Shown here: positions 6,855 through 7,829 of the stretch, piece by piece
Layout of the letters: the number at the start of each line of letters is the position of its first letter
Numbering within the stretch: position 1 is the first letter of the stretch
Assembly: GCA_030044375.1 (NCBI GenBank)
Contig: JASHVX010000128.1
Location: 1 to 7,829 of the forward strand
Direction of reading: 5' to 3'
Source of the DNA: Nitrososphaerales archaeon
Lineage (GTDB): Archaea > Thermoproteota > Nitrososphaeria > Nitrososphaerales > Gagatemarchaeaceae
Length of the DNA: 7,829 nt
The notes under the pieces: generated by a model
Told to the model about the DNA's origin: nothing
Database searches by the model: none
What the model saw: only the letters and a program-made list of their open reading frames with translations
Position numbers and translations under genes: made by a program

Positions 6855-7093
6855 TCTGACAGACGCCCCGGCGAAACGTGGCACTGGTGCGCGGCAGGGT
6901 TGTAGATCCTGAGCTCGTCGCACATCGTCTGCACCAGACGCTGAGCTTCAAGGGACCCTGCAGCCTTCACCTTGAACCTGAGGAGCTTGCCGACTCTGAC
7001 CGACTCGGCCTGCGAGAACCTCGACTTGACCAAATCCTGGTAGATCACGTCTCCCTCTGGGTCCTTGGCGGCGGCCTTGTTCGAGATTATCAC
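6851..7093 (-). CDS. purS: PurS, FGAM synthase small subunit (true start probably upstream)
   Basis: PurS is a small protein of about 80-90 residues that joins PurQ to PurL and helps channel ammonia. From GTG 7093 the product has 80 residues, with DPEG (11-14), SVRVGKLLRFKVKA (31-44) and CDELRIYNP (58-66), typical PurS features; it lies immediately upstream of purQ and purL. The start is uncertain. GTG 7093 is the first ordinary start, but the codons before it read ISSFSVDV, the expected first beta strand, and the frame is open up to a TAG at 7147-7145. No ATG, GTG, TTG or CTG lies in that stretch; ATC at 7114, ACG at 7123 and ATT at 7135 are the only near-start codons. The GTG itself has no Shine-Dalgarno sequence. 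The promoter-like element lies directly upstream, so the message is probably leaderless or has a very short leader. Confidence 0.9.
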   Translation of the reverse strand: MIISNKAAAKDPEGDVIYQDLVKSRFSQAESVRVGKLLRFKVKAAGSLEAQRLVQTMCDELRIYNPAAHQCHVSPGRLSE

Positions 7094-7145
7094 GTCGACC
7101 GAGAAGGAGGAGATTCTTTTCGTAGACTTGAGAATTTTATGGGCC

Positions 7146-7161
7146 TATTTAAGAGGTTTTT
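7146..7161 (-). promoter_or_regulatory. Archaeal-type promoter for purS-purE (BRE plus TATA box)
   Basis: On the minus strand an A5 run and CCT (7161-7154, possible BRE) precede CTTAAATA (7153-7146), resembling the archaeal TATA box. This is the only AT-rich stretch in the gap between purD and purS. Using the usual distance of about 26 bases from box centre to start, transcription would begin near 7120-7126, just upstream of the purS reading frame. A second weaker candidate, ATAAAATT, lies at 7140-7133. The presence of a TATA-like element with no bacterial -10/-35 pair is part of the case for an archaeon. Not tested experimentally. Confidence 0.6.
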
Positions 7162-7164
7162 GAC

Positions 7165-7186
7165 ATGGACGTGTAGATGGGACGTG
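7165..7186 (-). repeat. Two direct copies of CACGTCC upstream of the purS TATA box (possible operator)
   Basis: CACGTCC occurs at 7186-7180 and again at 7173-7167 on the minus strand, starts 13 bases apart; each is followed by AT, after one extra C in the first copy. The pair ends about 11 bases upstream of the TATA-like box, where archaeal activators often bind. An adjacent tandem TGGCAC pair covers 7195-7184. A regulatory role is only a guess; in GC-rich sequence seven-base repeats can arise by chance. Confidence 0.3.
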
Positions 7187-7202
7187 CCAGTGCCAAAGGT
7201 GT

Positions 7203-7216
7203 CGGGTCCCAACCCG
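7203..7216 (-). repeat. Short hairpin just after the purD stop codon
   Basis: CGGGT and ACCCG pair around a four-base loop immediately after the purD TAG, making a second hairpin in tandem with the one in the last purD codons. Only ACCTTT follows, with no long U tract, so termination here would be weak and some read-through from purD into purS is possible. Confidence 0.4.
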
Positions 7217-7829
7217 CTATCCGCGCGCCCTAAGGCGCGCCATGTGCCTGACGCTCGTCAGGAGGTCGTCCTCCCTGGCCACGTCGTCGCGGTGCCTGAA
7301 CTCGCCCTTGATCTGTGCCGCCGCGAGGAGAGAATGGGTCCTTGCCTCCTCGAGGTCGTCGGCGATGCCCACCGCCGCGACCGTGCGGGAGGCGCCGTGC
7401 ACTGCCCTGCCGCCCTCCACCCTGACGTCCATCGGATAGACCCTGACGTTCTCGTCGTGCCTGGCTTGAAACTCCATCGCGCCGCGGAGGTCGACGCCCC
7501 CGCCAGCGGCCGGGCCGCGAGACGTGCCGTATCCTTTGGGGACCACGCAGGTGACCACAGACGCTGTCTTCCGGAACCTCAGCGACCTCAGAGTCCCGTC
7601 GACCATGCGGTGGCACGCATCCACGAAGTCGTCTTCCAAAGTGGCGAAGAGGTTGATGGACTCGGTGTTCCCGCCTCTGCTGTTGCGCTCGAGGACCTTG
7701 ACACCCTTCCCCGTATGCATCAGGGCGTCGTAGGCCACTATCCCGCGGAGCCCGGGCTCCGAGCCCCTGCCCCTCCACTTCCTGAACGCGCTCTCTTCCC
7801 CATCGACGATTGCAGCCATCTCGGAGTCG
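7217..7829 (-). CDS. purD: PurD, phosphoribosylamine-glycine ligase, C-terminal half (5' end cut by window edge)
   Basis: PurD joins glycine to phosphoribosylamine with ATP to give GAR, the step after PurF. The last 203 residues are visible out of a usual length of about 420-440; the frame runs through the right edge, so the methionine at 7819 is internal. The visible part covers the end of the ATP-grasp domain, GLRGIVAYDALM then VLERNSRGG, where the glutamate and asparagine are the usual metal ligands. After it come the C-terminal domain with YPMDVRVEGG, and TVAAVGIADDLEEARTHSL, matching the PurD pattern of a glycine-rich strand followed by a helix. The usual FGDPET loop reads GGNTES here, a divergent version. 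It ends with TAG at 7219-7217, about 100 bases before purS, and is oriented with it. The assignment rests on this C-terminal pattern and on context; a PurD paralogue is a remote alternative. Confidence 0.87.
   Translation of the reverse strand, partial: DSEMAAIVDGEESAFRKWRGRGSEPGLRGIVAYDALMHTGKGVKVLERNSRGGNTESINLFATLEDDFVDACHRMVDGTLRSLRFRKTASVVTCVVPKGYGTSRGPAAGGGVDLRGAMEFQARHDENVRVYPMDVRVEGGRAVHGASRTVAAVGIADDLEEARTHSLLAAAQIKGEFRHRDDVAREDDLLTSVRHMARLRARG
7223..7240 (-). repeat. GC-rich hairpin at the 3' end of purD
   Basis: GCGCGCC and GGCGCGC form a perfect seven-base-pair stem around a four-base loop, inside the last codons of purD and ending three bases before its TAG. No U-rich tract follows on the minus strand, so it is not a convincing terminator by itself; it may protect the purD 3' end or be a consequence of alanine and arginine codons. 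Confidence 0.5.

Noticed and set aside
6855..6923. 23-codon extension of purQ upstream of ATG 6854.
   Set aside because: It overlaps the purS C terminus out of frame and shifts PurQ away from its usual start at the first strand.
7101..7111. GAGAAGGAGGA on the plus strand, which resembles a Shine-Dalgarno site.
   Set aside because: It is more than 25 bases from the nearest plus-strand ATG with no supported gene; on the coding strand it is just the pyrimidine-rich purS leader.
7139..7829. Plus-strand reading frame starting ATG 7139 with no stop found up to the right edge, beginning MGLFKRFLTW in the purD-purS gap.
   Set aside because: From 7217 onward it is codon-aligned antisense to purD, where GC-rich codon use removes stops. 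It has no ribosome site at a usable distance, and the translation shows no family resemblance.

Overview
The window is one uninterrupted block of minus-strand genes for de novo purine biosynthesis plus the folate one-carbon genes that feed it. Read in the direction of transcription (high to low coordinates): the C-terminal half of purD (cut by the right edge), a 120-base promoter-bearing gap, then purS, purQ, purL, purF, purN, folD, a 5-formyltetrahydrofolate cyclo-ligase gene (fcl) and purE (cut by the left edge). No mobile element, RNA gene, CRISPR array or plus-strand gene could be supported.

Organism: most likely a GC-rich archaeon. The gap upstream of purS carries a TATA-box-like element instead of bacterial -35/-10 boxes. 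FGAM synthase is split into PurS, PurQ and PurL, arginine is often AGG, and the PurS C-terminal signature (DELRIYNP) and PurD style resemble, from memory, Nitrososphaeria (Thaumarchaeota) and relatives. The lineage is an inference; the archaeal assignment is firmer.

Pathway logic: PurF makes phosphoribosylamine, PurD ligates glycine to give GAR, PurN formylates GAR with 10-formyl-THF, and PurS/PurQ/PurL amidate FGAR to FGAM. PurE acts on the carboxylation of AIR. FolD and the cyclo-ligase keep 5,10-methenyl-THF and 10-formyl-THF available for PurN. PurM (FGAM to AIR) and the later steps (PurC, PurB, AICAR formylation and cyclisation) are not in this window.

The most notable feature is translational. 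From purS to purE, seven consecutive gene junctions or starts are packed so tightly that six of the junctions are stop/start overlaps. Five of these are 4-base NTGA overlaps using ATG, CTG, GTG or TTG as the start, and the sixth is an 11-base overlap with a TTG start. Two genes (purL and probably folD) appear to start at CTG. The genes with weak start codons carry clear Shine-Dalgarno sequences, while the two ATG-started genes do not. The first gene after the promoter, purS, has no ordinary start codon that would include its first beta strand. Automated callers that allow only ATG/GTG/TTG would truncate purL by 34 residues. Otherwise the enzymes look intact and ordinary, with catalytic motifs present; no unknown system was found.
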